NCBI GenBank assembly: GCA_002946415.1
Contig: NJPS01000001.1
Coordinates: 1 to 64,000 of the forward strand
Source: Rutstroemia sp. NJR-2017a BVV2
Lineage: Eukaryota > Ascomycota > Leotiomycetes > Helotiales > Rutstroemiaceae
Length of the DNA: 64,000 nt
Reading direction: 5' to 3'
This document shows, piece by piece, positions 21,466 through 33,257 of this stretch; within the stretch, counting starts at the first letter, position 1, and each line of letters opens with the position of its first letter. The notes beneath the pieces were generated by a model. The model was not told the origin of the DNA, did not search any database, and saw nothing but the letters and a program-made list of their open reading frames with translations. Both the position numbers and the translations under genes were made by a program.

Positions 21466-23340
21466 ATGCAATCCAGCTCCGGCACCCCTATCTACAGGCC
21501 CCTAGACTCTTTGCGCCGCGAAATCCGTCTCGTGAAGCTGCTGCCGGCTGCTTCGGATCGTACTTCGGTTTGGTGCGTCCTATCTCACGCCCTTTTAGAT
21601 GATCCAGATACACATTACGAGGCCCTCTCGTACCTCTGGGGGGATGAGAAATACAAGACGCGGATTAACCTAGACGGGCGTGAGTTTCCAGTTACCTTTA
21701 ACCTATCATCCGCACTGCATCATCTGCGTTTGCACGATGAGCCCAGGACCCTCTAGGTTGATGCTCTATGCATCAACCAGCAGGATGACGTTGAGAAAGG
21801 CGGCCAGGTGGCTTTCATGACCGAGATCTACAAGCGCGCCGACACGGTTCTTTCGTGGCTTGGGCCGAGTGCGCACCGGACAGATGACCTCTTTGACTTT
21901 TTGAATGATGATAACCGCTTCCAGGGCCTGAGGAGGGAGGGATATCCATACGAGATGCAATCAAAACTGCGCATCACCTGGGTCGGCGATGCTGTCCGGG
22001 AGGTCTTCGAGGAGAACTACGTCTGGCGGCGTATCTGGATTGTGCAGGAACTATGCGTGACTAAGAAGGTCCGCTTCTGCTGTGGCCAAAAATCGATAAC
22101 CATGGACGGTATGGTATCGTTCGTAATTTATCTAAACAAATTCATTGATGCCATTATGAAGGACGCGAGGACGTGGTACCACCCCGGAGGGCGAAGAGGC
22201 GGCAAGGAGCACACACCGCATCAGCTAATGCTCGGTGAATGGGCCCGAGAAATAGACAAGACCCTCACGAACCTGAGCTACTTCAACAAGAGAGGGAAAC
22301 TCCTTCCGAACATGCAGGACGCGATTCTAGAGTACGGGGCCTGGCTGGCATCGGACCGGCGTGACATGATCTACGCGTTGATGGGGATCTGTGAAGACTC
22401 GCTTGATATCAAAGTCGACTACACCAAAGGCCCGAAGGACTTGTACTGCGAATTTGTGAAGAAATGCATCCTAAGCAGCGGCAGCCTGGATATCTTACTC
22501 ATTGACTCACTCTATCCGTCCAGATCATCGCCCGAGGCAGCGGCTAACATGAAGACGTCGCCGCAACCACACGCTATCATGGCACCTCTGCAGAATCTGC
22601 CCAGCTGGGCCTTGGATTTGGGGGCGACTTTGAAGGACGGAAGCAAGCTACATCACGATCTCAGGTTTCAGAATTACGACTCCGGCTCAGAGTTCGAGGG
22701 TAGGAAGGACAAGGGCTTCAGCTGCATTCTCCCTAATCTTGAAAATGACACCCTCTACGAGCTCTCGGTTGGAGGACTAATTGTCGGCGAGGTGAGTAGG
22801 ATCGAGAATGGGGAACCATTCGAGAAAAAGTGGTCCGTGGATAGGATATTCCGGGGCAGTAAGAAGAAAGACCGATACTTCACCAGCGACTCCCACGAGG
22901 AGGCAAGATGCCTCACCTACCTCGGGGATTTCGACTGGGCGAACCGGTACGGGGGTCGGCTACGCGGCGAAAAGAGGGAGCAGTTTTTGAACGTCTGGAA
23001 GAGTCTCTCGTCCGGCCCCCGAGGTCTCTTCGCGCCGCTCACTAACACACAGAAGGACGATGCGGTCAAAGTTGCCATTCAATCAGCCCTCAGCGCCGAG
23101 GGTAAGAAGTTCGGAATGACAGATACAGAATATTACTGCCTGCTCCCTTTCAGTGCAGAATTGGGCGATATTTTATTTGTCCCGGTCAAATGCAGAATGC
23201 CGCTTGTGCTACGTTGGTTAAATAATGAGGAGGGCGACGTAAGATGTCGTCTCATCGGCAGTGTATACATTCACGGCCTTATGGACAACGAGATAAGTGA
23301 GAGAGAGGACATCGATTATAATATACTAAAACTAGTTTGA
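21466..23340 (+). pseudogene. HET-domain (heterokaryon incompatibility) gene with a single TAG
   Basis: ATG at 21466; the frame is open to 23340 except for TAG at 21754-21756 (624 codons in all). HET-domain landmarks are clear: YEALSYLWGD near residue 53, then VDALCINQQDD directly after the stop, QVAFMTEIYKRADTVLSWLG, WRRIWIVQE, and later SDRRDMIYALMGI. In the family the residue before VDALCINQ is an almost invariant Trp, so TGG-to-TAG is the likely lesion. As it stands a truncated protein of 96 residues would be made. The family controls non-self recognition between hyphae and triggers cell death. Codon use and composition are those of a normal gene, so the loss looks recent. An intron cannot remove the TAG in my reading. 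Confidence 0.92.
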
Positions 23341-24392
23341 AAGCTAGAAGACTTTAGAGAAAAGGAGCTTGCAAGAGTTGAGGATTATCCACCGTGTGCA
23401 TCAGGTAGTTCCTGAGGAGGAGGATAAGGACGATGTGAGATTCCAATTTCACAAATTCACAGTCAATAAGATAGCCATGGAGATAGCAGAGCGACAAGGC
23501 TCGTCCTCAAGACCGATCTCGCCCAAAGCATAAATCAGCAGTTCATCTTAAAACACGTTGTCCAGCTACATCGATGTCGAATTTGTTGGCTGTGATCCAT
23601 CGCTCGAACTAGAAATATTCTAGAGATGTTGTACCCAAAGCTGAACCGCTTGAAGAAAGCTTTCATTTTCGAACGACGACTTCAGAGAATTAGAATTATT
23701 ATTACTGTGGCGATTCGGCCGTAACCACCACGAATAGCACCGATATACCACGCATCCTGTGTGCGTCCATGTGAGATTCTGAGATTTTGAATGTGCATTA
23801 TAAAACGATATTTTCTTTCTCGCTATCACGAAATAGGCCAGTCGCTGGGAAAAGTACCCGCCTTGGCATTGGTTCGTCGTCGGGGGAAAAAGGCGTACGC
23901 CTAGAAACTAAAGTGTCGCCGGCGCAGAACGTTCGTCAGAAATGCTATCATTTCATCTACCTCGTCCTCGATCTCTATGATGAACCTTCAATAATAGAGT
24001 AGATTTAACCTTAGAATTAACAACTAAAGAACTAAGGGAGCTTTGGAGCTCGAAGAGTTTAAATACAGAAGGCCAGTCACGTACAAGGCACGGGGCCAGT
24101 TTAGGCCAGCTCAATGCCGCAGCAACTTAGATGGGGAGTATAACTAAGCAGGAAGATTAACTAAATATACCTTCCAGTTTAGGCCAGCTCGAAGCTATAG
24201 TACTTTAGGCAGAGCATTTGACTAAACTATTTTCGTATAGTTTGTTGTATTATTTTCTCCTCTAAATAAACTTACTTTTAAGTATTATTATCTTAGCTAA
24301 TAGCTATTAATTAGTATTAGTTAAATAAGTATAAGATAAAGAATATATTAAAGAAATATGCTAAAGAATATATATCTTTAAGTTACAGAAGA
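23341..24392. other. intergenic region after the HET gene, no gene seen
   Basis: The short ORFs on both strands have no domain or coding character. The phrase CCAGTTTAGGCCAGCTC occurs twice (near 24097 and 24176). The part after 24200 is AT-rich. Confidence 0.5.
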
Positions 24393-24660
24393 TCAGACTT
24401 ACCTCTTGTCATGCCCTTTATTCGCTTGGTAAATCTTTGTTTACAAACACGGACTTCCATCCTATCACAGCTTTGAATTTTTATTAGGGTTGATCTATAT
24501 AAGGAAAAGAAAAGAGATCAGTAGTAATTAGTTTGTATCTAAGCTATACCCTATTATTGAGCTACGAATGCCTTACGGTTGTCTAGTGGTGCTCTTACAA
24601 TTCCCTACCAAGTACACCCTTACACTTGGTCACATGGTGACTTCGTAACACTCCGAGCCT
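24393..24660 (+). repeat. LTR-like relic containing direct repeat R1
   Basis: The first 87 bp (24393-24479) recur at 29401-29487 and share CGCTTGGTAAATCTTTGTTT. The continuation has a TATATAAGG box near 24502 and the phrase CACATGGTGACTTCGTAACA near 24641, which look like the end of an LTR and a primer-binding region. No internal retroelement sequence follows. Confidence 0.45.
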
Positions 24661-24860
24661 TTCTCTGAGCGCGATATCACGAAAATAAATTAATATGTGT
24701 TTTACGGTTTTGATCCGGAAAAGGATCATCTCAGCTCTGATAGAAAATGCACTCGGACTAGATCAAAATCAACAAATATAAAATAAGTGTCGGATATTCT
24801 TGATTGTTGTCCAACAGATCTAGCACAAAAGCATAACCAACCTAACACAGGCGCTCAACC

Positions 24861-26052
24861 ATGAAGGTAGAATTGAACTTTTATTCCTAGATTAAAATAC
24901 TGACTTAGTCTAACAGCTCCTTCTGTCTCCATTCCTCGTCCAACTCACCATCGCTACAGTCACCAACACTCCGCGTTTAACAGTGCTGCATTCCCATTTG
25001 TACCTACAGCATTACCATGGAGCAAGAATTCACCAGGAGATTTCAATCACCCAGGATTATGGCATAGCCACGATGATTTAGAGCGAATGAGAACCAACGT
25101 TATTGCAGGAAATGACCCTTGGAAATCTGCCTTCGATAAATTCAGCGTCGACAAATACTCTTTAGCGAATTACACCATGCAAGGTCCAAAAACAGTGTTG
25201 GTGAGAGGAACTGGGAGTAACTATACGAACTTCACCCAGGATGTGAGAGCTGCATGGCAAAACGCGATCATGTGTAAGTTTCTTTCCTGCCTCAGCTTCG
25301 ACTGACCCAAATACAGGACACATCACGAAAGACGAGAGCCACTGGAATAGAAGCACGACGATCCTTGATTCATGGGGAACAGCCCTGTCGATGTTATCGG
25401 GACAGATGCATCACTTCTCGTAGGTCTATAGGGAGACATGTTTGCAAATGCTGCAGAGATTATGCGTTGGGAAGGAGGATGGCTTGAAGCCGGCGCCAAA
25501 TGGCAAGGGGGCAACGGATTCTCGATTCAACTTTATTGCTTGTTTGCGAGACAGTCAATCATCAACGGGCAAGCAAACTATGGTATGGTTAGCATTAAGG
25601 CACTGCTCTCTTTCGCTGTATACCTTGATGATGTCATCATGGTAAGTTCATCTATTCGAGTCGGATCTCACTGACGCTTTTAGTATAACTATGCGTTATA
25701 TCTTATGCTAAGTGATCAATGTGCTGGAATATATGGAAACTATGACTCCGGGACTGGAAAGCCTCTGGAGGCAGGTCATGACTCGTGATCAAGGTCATGC
25801 TCAAAGTGGACTGGCCTGGACAGCTGAAGGAGCTCATGTTATCAAGAACCAGGGCCATGGACTCAAATTTCCACGGCAAACCGAGGCATTGGAGTTCCTG
25901 CCTGGGACATCATCTACTACGAGTACGTAGCATCAAAACAACTAAATGCGCCATGGACAGCAGAGGCCAAGGCAGCACGAGGATTTGAAGGTGCTCCTAC
26001 GTCAAATATTGATGATTTGTCTGGCTGGGGTGACTTGATTTGGGCGCAATGA
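24861..26052 (+). pseudogene. alginate-lyase-like polysaccharide lyase (PF05426 family), dead
   Basis: The start MKLLLSPFLVQLTIA (a signal peptide after a short intron at 24867) is followed, with frame changes, by FNHPGLWHSHDDLERMRTNV, YTMQGPKTVLVRG, DVRAAWQNAIM, LDSWGTALSMLSG, FANAAEIMRWEGGW, TRDQGHAQSGLAWTAEGA, GVPAWDIIYYEYV and FEGAPTS..GWGDLIWAQ; this order and wording match fungal PF05426 proteins. Lesions: the Trp codon split by the intron near 25274 reads TGA; a TAG at about 25430 (GL-stop-GDMFANAAE); frame changes near 24950, 25775 and 25870. Near 25775 about eight extra bases would explain the shift. Several independent breaks show it is an old pseudogene. Confidence 0.75.
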
Positions 26053-28129
26053 AAACTGGACTGTAGAAGGCGAGAGTTCGGAAATAAACATATAACCCAT
26101 ATCATTACTTCCCAAAAATATCACGACCATCTAAAGTGACCCGAAAACAACCACAGAAACTGTACAATCTACAGCAGTGACAATCCAGCACAACACGGGT
26201 AAACATCAGGAGATTGCCATAGTAGGCCAGGAGGCTGATCACGCTGTGAAGGAAGTGTCCCAATTGAGCAGAACTGCAATCGCACTCCTTCAGGAGAAGC
26301 ATGACATAACCAAAGCGACAAACAATATTGCGCAAGTCCTCCAGACTATGCTGTCTTCCAAATCTTCATACGTGTCGGTACTGACTAGAAATGCCGCGCG
26401 TCTTAGCAAACCAATCAACTCAGGCACCATCGTTCATTCAAGCACAACGTGGGACTATCGTGAAGATTACAGACCTATCTATTATCGAGAACCTCCGAGC
26501 CAATGGTCACGTTGATAGTGCGTTAAACAGAACAGAAACAAACACATTCTACGGATCCGCATGGCATTGGCTAACCAATTAGAAAGTGGACATCAGCGCG
26601 AATACGACGAACGGAAACAAAGCAGAGGCTTAAAATAATTCTCAAATGATCGGAGAAACCGGATCGGTTGAGGACTTTAATGCGATGCTCTGTATTACGG
26701 ACAGCATATGCACAGTCGGTGCAAGAGCTGAAGCACATCTTTGAACCAGATCGAGTCAGCTCGCCATCATAACTCCCGTGGCCTGGGATGGTTACATCGA
26801 CGATTCTGGCTTGCGGAACGCGGAGGAATGATCGGACGAGTTTCCGGACAGCGATACAAGGTACCCACGATTTGAATTTAACCTGGCAGAACTTCCGGCC
26901 ATAAACTGCGTAGATATTACAATTTGATTGTATTCTTTATGTTAAGTTCAAAAACTTGAGAGAGCTGAACTGCATACTTGCCCTCTCTGTTTGGCGTGCC
27001 CAACTTCTTGTGCGCTTTCCGGAACGCTCAAGATATAGTCGAGAATCTTTCCGTTATCAAAGCCTCCCATTGCATCTTTACCCAGATCATCTGAAAGTTT
27101 GAATCCATTGCTTTCACACCTTCTAATAACCCGAGACCTTCGGGTTTTTCCCACTCACCATATGAACAAGAATTTGAACAAGGAGGAAACTGTTCCTGAG
27201 GTTTGTCATGACGATGGTATCACCCCGTACACGGCTCCAGCCGTCCCGCAAAGCCACCTTGACCTAGATGAGGAGGTTTGCTTTACTCCATCCTAATTCT
27301 ATCCTATGGATAGTTGACCTCATTTAGACGGCGACATATGCTGGGGTAAGTGGCGCTTTCATTGATGATCAAACCAGCAAAAGGCTCTTCTGGACAGTGA
27401 ACAAGAGGATTCTAGCTTGCATGCTAGGCACACGTATGAGGGATCGGTGTACGGACGATGGGGAGGAGAGGCCTGGATATCGATTTGATTGAGCTGCTGC
27501 AATTCTCCTTTCGCACAAGTGGTGTATCTTGCAATGTTGCATTGTAGGATCAATGAGTCGTTACGTCTCACATAAAAGAGAACTTAATGGAGATAGTTTT
27601 GAAGTGAATGTTAAAGCACAAAATTAGATGTGAGTACAGTACTTGACCTCGCCTTCCGAGCCTCAACTCAGAAGTTCCTCCCTTCAACTTCGGGGCTAGA
27701 CCAGGAACATTATTTCAGCAAGGAATCAAATTTACCTTGCGCATTCCTGCAAAGATAGGTTGCCGGGTTCAATCTTATATTTCTGGTCGTGATTTCCCCC
27801 GTATAACATCCACCTGGGCCTCTGGTGGCAGAAAAGTTGCCGGTCAGAGATTCCGACAGAAAGCACCATCTAGTGATTTCCAACGGCTCTGTTCCAGGAG
27901 ACTGATTCTAACCGGCGCCGAGTGATTTTCCAATATAATCGAAATTAGAAGGCACAGGAAATAGATTTAACATTGATTGGCTGACGATGGGTGGTATTCG
28001 TAAGTTATATGAATTTGAGGTCGTCCCCATTAACCAAAATGTGTCAACATCTTCGCGTCGCTTGTCGCGTGCCTCTTTCCTTCGACACTTGCTTCACCAA
28101 TCACTCCCTCCACCACCTACACCGGACAC
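26053..28129. other. unassigned stretch with weak coding fragments
   Basis: A plus-strand frame from about 26147 to 26515 reads Thr/Gln/Ala-rich, helix-like protein (TTETVQSTAVTIQ.., VSQLSRTAIALLQEKHDITK, IAQVLQTMLSSKS), ending at TGA-TAG. It could be the tail of a lost gene. Around 26770-26830 WDGYIDDSGLRNA is readable. I could not assign either. The rest to 28129 shows no recognisable gene or repeat. Confidence 0.35.
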
Positions 28130-28920
28130 CAGATATCATCCGGCTCCCGTAGTTTCAAGAGTCAATATCAAAGATGATATGCCTCAGAGGTTATATCTCC
28201 CTTAGGGACCTTCGATGAGGATGTGTTCCTCGGAGTCCCTTTTGCAGTCTATCCAGTTGGCGACTTCAGACTGAGATGTCCTAAGTAATAGCAATCCGCC
28301 TGGAAGAGTATGCGAAATGCTACAATAAGAATCCCAAGCTTTCCACGGTACATAGGTTTTAATATCGGACTAGCTTTAGGAGAACGTGAACATATAATGG
28401 TTTGGCTGTGCGCCGATGCTGAATGCGGCGCAGATTGCTTGACGCTAGATATCTTACGACCCGTGAAACCAGCCCACGACTTTTGAATATACAAAGGAGG
28501 TATACTTTTCTTCGCATCAACTCTAGGACTCTCGCTGAGTATGTGCAGGATTCGATACTAGTGGAGATGCAAATCTGATATAAAACACCTTCTACCTCGT
28601 GAATGCCTCTGTTGCGATCGAGAAACACATCATTCTCGTCTCTATATACTATCACATCGGTAGATAAGGATTCTTAGAACCTAAAGAGGTTATCTCAGCT
28701 GGCGAAACGAACATTAGCCTCTTCGATCAGCAACTGGCTTTAGAATAGATACAGGAAAAAATATATATATTCAGCGGCGATCTGGACAGAGTTACGATCT
28801 CAGAGATATTACTAGCAGATTTAGTATCGGATATCATCTCACTGCTTTTGATCGAAAGAATACAGAGCTCTTCAGAGCTACCGCACTTGAGAGTAGTAAT
28901 GCACTAGGGCCAAGAAGTAA
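28130..28920 (+). pseudogene. type-B carboxylesterase/lipase, N-terminal half, dead
   Basis: Fragments in family order on the plus strand, in changing frames: GTFDEDVFLGVPFA..PVGD (28209-28263), DCLTLDILRPVKP (28435-28473), SAGETNISLFDQQLALE then TAG where the family has Trp (to about 28749), KNIYIFSGDLDRVTI (the FGGDP.RVT block), then FSIGYHLTAFDRKNTELF (28819-28872). The nucleophile elbow GESAG is destroyed, and the C-terminal half with the rest of the catalytic triad is absent. At least three frameshifts are present. In life it would have been a secreted esterase of the family that includes fungal lipases and feruloyl esterases. Confidence 0.72.
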
Positions 28921-29786
28921 GCACAGTCGAAATCGAAGGGACCTTCTTGAGCTGATTGTTTAAGTCAATTCCATTGTATAAGTGAACACGATCTACCAAC
29001 CGGTTTACGACAATGTTAGAAGAACAGTATCATATTCCAAGGCGGCAGATTCTCTAGTCTGCCTTCGTACTATCTCCCACGTCTCACTCTTCCCAGCATT
29101 TTCGCTATAAATCTGTCTATGATTGCAATCTTCATACAGTGCCTAATATATTCCAAGGTTAGAATTATAGTCCCAATGCCTCCCTCCGGCTCGTACTTGC
29201 TAGGTTCAAGTACGGAGCTTCCCTTAATGAGCATATCCTATCTCCCGCTCGCGCAGCTTCATAGTCATACGTCTCACATTGCCATTTACTCCTATTATCC
29301 CATATTGCAAGACCATTCTTCATTCATCTAAATAAGATCTAAATAGGACCTGAGCATCATGATCTGCGTAACAAGGTTGAACCGGTACGGCAGTAGAAGC
29401 TCAGACTCATCTCGTGTCATGTCGTTTATTCGCTTGGTAAATCTTTGTTTACAAACACGGGCTTCCATCCTGTGACAGCTTTGAATTGATTTTTAGTTGG
29501 ATGTCATTGCACTGGCCAAGCGACTCGCATCGCTCAGTAAGTGTCTGTCTGTTGGCGAATCACATAGTAGGACTAGCATTCTATCTCAAAATTCCGTTCT
29601 TTATTAGCGTCCAATAAAAGAGGAATATTGATCGCTGGTATCCTGATTTGCCTACCCAGTGATAAGCCTGCTTCAGTGTTGCCTGTGATCTTCATCAGAT
29701 CTCATTATTCTACTTCTATGTGTGTGTGTACATGTTTCTAATGTAATACTGACGTGTTAGTCATTAGTTATAGAACTGCAGGATAA
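28921..29786. repeat. intergenic region with direct repeat R2 (29401-29487)
   Basis: R2 is the partner of 24393-24479, in the same orientation, about 5 kb away. The right part of the R1 region is not repeated here. The remaining sequence shows no gene. Confidence 0.5.
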
Positions 29787-31975
29787 TTACAGTCCATTCA
29801 TCTTAGCCAAAGATACCGCAGGAAGCTCCGCCATATGCAACTTCGCCTTCCCAAATGGCACCAATCGCACCACAAAAGGATCTCCAACCACAACTGGCAC
29901 ACTAGGTGGTAAATCCGGCGTATCTCCAACTATCGCCCACTCTATCTTGCTAGCTGCAGCATTGATCCATATGTCTTCCTCCTCGCCACTGGAGTGGAAG
30001 ACGAGCTGAGAAGGATCAATGGCAATGGACCAAAAATTTAGGTCGTTGGGCGTGATAACGTGGTCCATAGAACGAGGATCAGTGGTGGTGTCCGGAAGAG
30101 GCGTACGGTCTGTCCAGTTGAGCGGTGCAGTTGAAGTGATTGTGTATGGTGTGGAGAGGGCGTACAAGAGAGCACCGTAGTAGATTACAACGGTATTATT
30201 GGGTTTAGAGACGACGCGGATAGAGGTTGAAAGGTTGATTGTCAGACATGTGATTCCCTTATGAATTAGTGTGCTGAAGATAGAGTTAGAGTCTGTCGTG
30301 AGTGACTTTCCGCCTGAGAGGGATGAACCGAAGGATATGGTAGAGTTTGAAGATGCCCAGGCGGGAATTCGAATCGAGAGCGTGAAGGAACCCGTGCTAG
30401 TGACGGTGTAGGGTAGGATGTTAGATGATGGATACAATGTCTCGGATGTGATAGAGACAGAGGCGCCGTTGATTTGGATCTTGACTGTGGATGGAACAAG
30501 GATCATGTTTAAGATTTCAGACTTCCCTACTGTCACCCAAGACGAAATCAAGGCTTTTGGAAGCGCTTGACCATGATTTACAGTGCAACAGGGCTATGTG
30601 CTATCAACGAATGCTTTCGGAAATTGAGTAAGAAAAGACAAGACTTACGAAGTTTGGTTCTAACCCATAGACATTTCCATAAGAGACAACATTATAATAC
30701 GGAATGGCTGTCAAATTCCGACTCCAGGGCTGGTTCGTCTGCGTCACGTATTGATGACTCCACCAATCTTCTGAAATTCCGGCAGGAAGCGCATTGAACA
30801 AGGCGAGTTCGGCATGATCTGCAAACGAGTTGTCGCCCAATAAGCGATACAAGTATGACATGGAAAATATCATTTCAACTGCCATACATAGTTCGGAGCC
30901 ACGGCGCGTACTCTGGCCTCCAAGGTATTCATCCGCAATAATCGTACCAGAGTCTGCTCCATGGTACTTTGTTGTCAGACTTACAGCAAGTCTAGTTTGC
31001 GTGAGGAGACTGGCATCGTATGTCATCCTGTACTGTTGGGCCATATATCGAAGTCCTAGATTTCTCAGCCCTGTCACCTTATTACAATAATATAAGGGAA
31101 CCAACCTTGAGCGAGATTTACACCGTGCATGAAACTCGAAGTTTTGTCACCCTTCACAAGAGGTACCTTTGGAAATGTCTCTTCAACGAAGAACCTCGTC
31201 CAATCCTTCTTTGCTGCAACAGCTCCAGACCACATCAACTCCATCGTCTCCCAAATCAGCGCCTCTTGTCCCTGAGGATATTCTGCAAGAAGCCATTGCA
31301 GTGATGTTGACAATTCATGAGCTCTAGTTGTCCCAAAACCGTAGGGATCAAAGTCGTCGCCAGGTTGCTGGATAAAGCCGGTGTAATTATTCTTCAGCAT
31401 CTCATTTGCCAAGCCCACGAACCGTAGCATTGCAGTCACGATCTTCTCTGTTTGCGCTGGATCCGCAATTGCATGGTTCTACACAGAATGAGAGGATGAA
31501 TTTTCAGAAGCCTAGCGAGCTCACTCACCATCATTCCTTGTAGCAACAAACACCGGGCCCAAATCCCCCTTGTCGCCTTCGTCATCTCTGGACCCAACCA
31601 CCCATCACTTGCCTGATGTTCCAACACATAATTCAGAAAATAATTCGCCTGCCAGATCAATCTCTCGTCGCGCAACGTATAAGCAAGCGGAACAATTCCA
31701 TTATACCAATATGGCGCCGCCTCGTGCAGCTCGCTGTACTCATACGCGCCGCCAAGCCACAGGCTGTCGTTTACGTACCTGTAAAAGTCAAACAAATGCC
31801 CTGCGAGTCCATTGGCTTGCAATTCAAGCTGCGATTTCATCCACCCTTCCGGCTTGATGGAACCGATGGGTAGCAGGTCGTATTTGTATAGTGCGAGACT
31901 CAGGTTGCTACTTGATACCTCCATGGCGAGAAACGATAAGAACAGGAATCTCAATATATGGGAATACATTTTCAA
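29787..31975 (-). CDS. GH127 beta-L-arabinofuranosidase family protein, secreted
   Basis: Four exons, 31529-31975, 31106-31478, 30649-31070 and 29787-30593, join in phase to 682 residues. The signal peptide is MKMYSHILRFLFLSFLAMEV. GH127 landmarks: PIGSIKPEGWMKSQLELQ, GWLGP near residue 130, HGVNLAQGL, ADEYLGG (position of the acid/base Glu), SELCMAVEM (Glu and Cys of the metal site), YRLLGD, and PCCTVNHGQALPK (the Cys pair whose first member is the nucleophile in HypBA1). All inferred active-site residues are present, so it should be active. Family members remove L-arabinofuranose from arabinan or glycoprotein side chains. The second intron is only 35 nt with a GTTGGT donor. CreA-like sites lie upstream. 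Confidence 0.95.
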
Positions 31976-33257
31976 AATTTCAATTGAATTTTGGCCGTGG
32001 GCTTTGTCTTAGCTAACGCTGCAATATTTTGGGGAAATGGTAGACTTAACACTTGCAAGCGGCCTGACGTCCGGCGGCTCTCCCGAACGACATGATGCTA
32101 ACGGTTAAAAATACCCCCCACATTCCCCCTATCGCACCGATCTATTGAGAATCGGGGTTATCTTCGGCGTTTAAACTTACCACCTAGGGGTAAGATGGAG
32201 GCGGGGTAAATTTGTTGTCTCGTCGACGACGCTAGCACTGCTGAGACTTGAGTGAATGCTCCATTTTTTCTACTAAGTGAGAGGCTCTGTACGATGAATC
32301 TGACGCTGCTGTATGGTCGGCATCGGCTGCTTCTACGAATCAATCAGGTTAGTGGACACACAATGTGAGTTTTGAGGATGAGCTATGCTGACCTTAAGTG
32401 TCGAATTTACATAATATAAGAATAAAATTACTTGCGGTGGATCACAACGTTCAAGATAGACGGGCCGACGCTGAGTGACTGCTATCGTGAGTAATCCTAC
32501 TTTTACATCTACAGGATTTAGAGAAAATGACGGTCAAGATACAGAGTCGGAGATGAGGCCGATAGCTACTCCGCAGCGTTTTTGTTCGCGTACAGGACCT
32601 TACTGTTAGGTTCAGGGTCATTGCAGGAGCCTTGTAGGTGTTCTGGGCCTGGGGGTGCGGGGTGCGGGGTGCGGGGTAACGACCCCCGACAGTGGGAGTT
32701 GGCTTCGACACCTGCCCAGGTCCACACCGGAGAATCTCTATACCAAAATCACTTACTCAAGAATAACGTGAAATCCGAAAAACACACTATCCATGGAGTT
32801 ACTACTATTTGTTTGTACCGTAGGTAGGTAAGCCTTGGTGATATACGAATTCATCACAATATGATTAGTTTCAAGATGACAAGACATCAATGGTCTGCTG
32901 TGTAACCTTCTACAAGTAGAGTTGCAGCATTAAGAGACACCTCTTATGATGAAGTCCTATGGTGAAGATTCGAAATGATTGCATTTTGACTTGATTTAAA
33001 GATCTTCAGTGAACAAAAAAGTCAGCTTTTGCCTGGCGAGCGATTATGGCGTCATCTCCACCTCGAATAAACAAGGGAAAGTAAAACTTTCCACTTTCTA
33101 CTTCTGCTTTGCAGGACCTATGACAGAAGGTGTTCTTTATGTCTAATAGAAGATGTTCCAGGGGCAAGACAACGCAAGCATCACATTTCAGATTCTAGCT
33201 TGAATTCATTCTGATAATTATATTCACATTATAGTTCAACGTTACAAGACTTTAGCC
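31976..33257. promoter_or_regulatory. intergenic region upstream of GH127 with CreA-like sites
   Basis: GCGGGG (a match to the CreA/Cre1 consensus SYGGRG) occurs at 32201-32206 and three times at 7-bp spacing at 32657-32676. The latter forms a small tandem repeat GGTGCGGGGTGCGGGG. They lie 225-700 bp upstream of the GH127 start. No gene was found in this stretch. Confidence 0.45.

Noticed and set aside
27755..27790. Possible tRNA T-arm (GGGTTCAATC)
   Set aside because: No matching acceptor, D or anticodon arms at the required distances.
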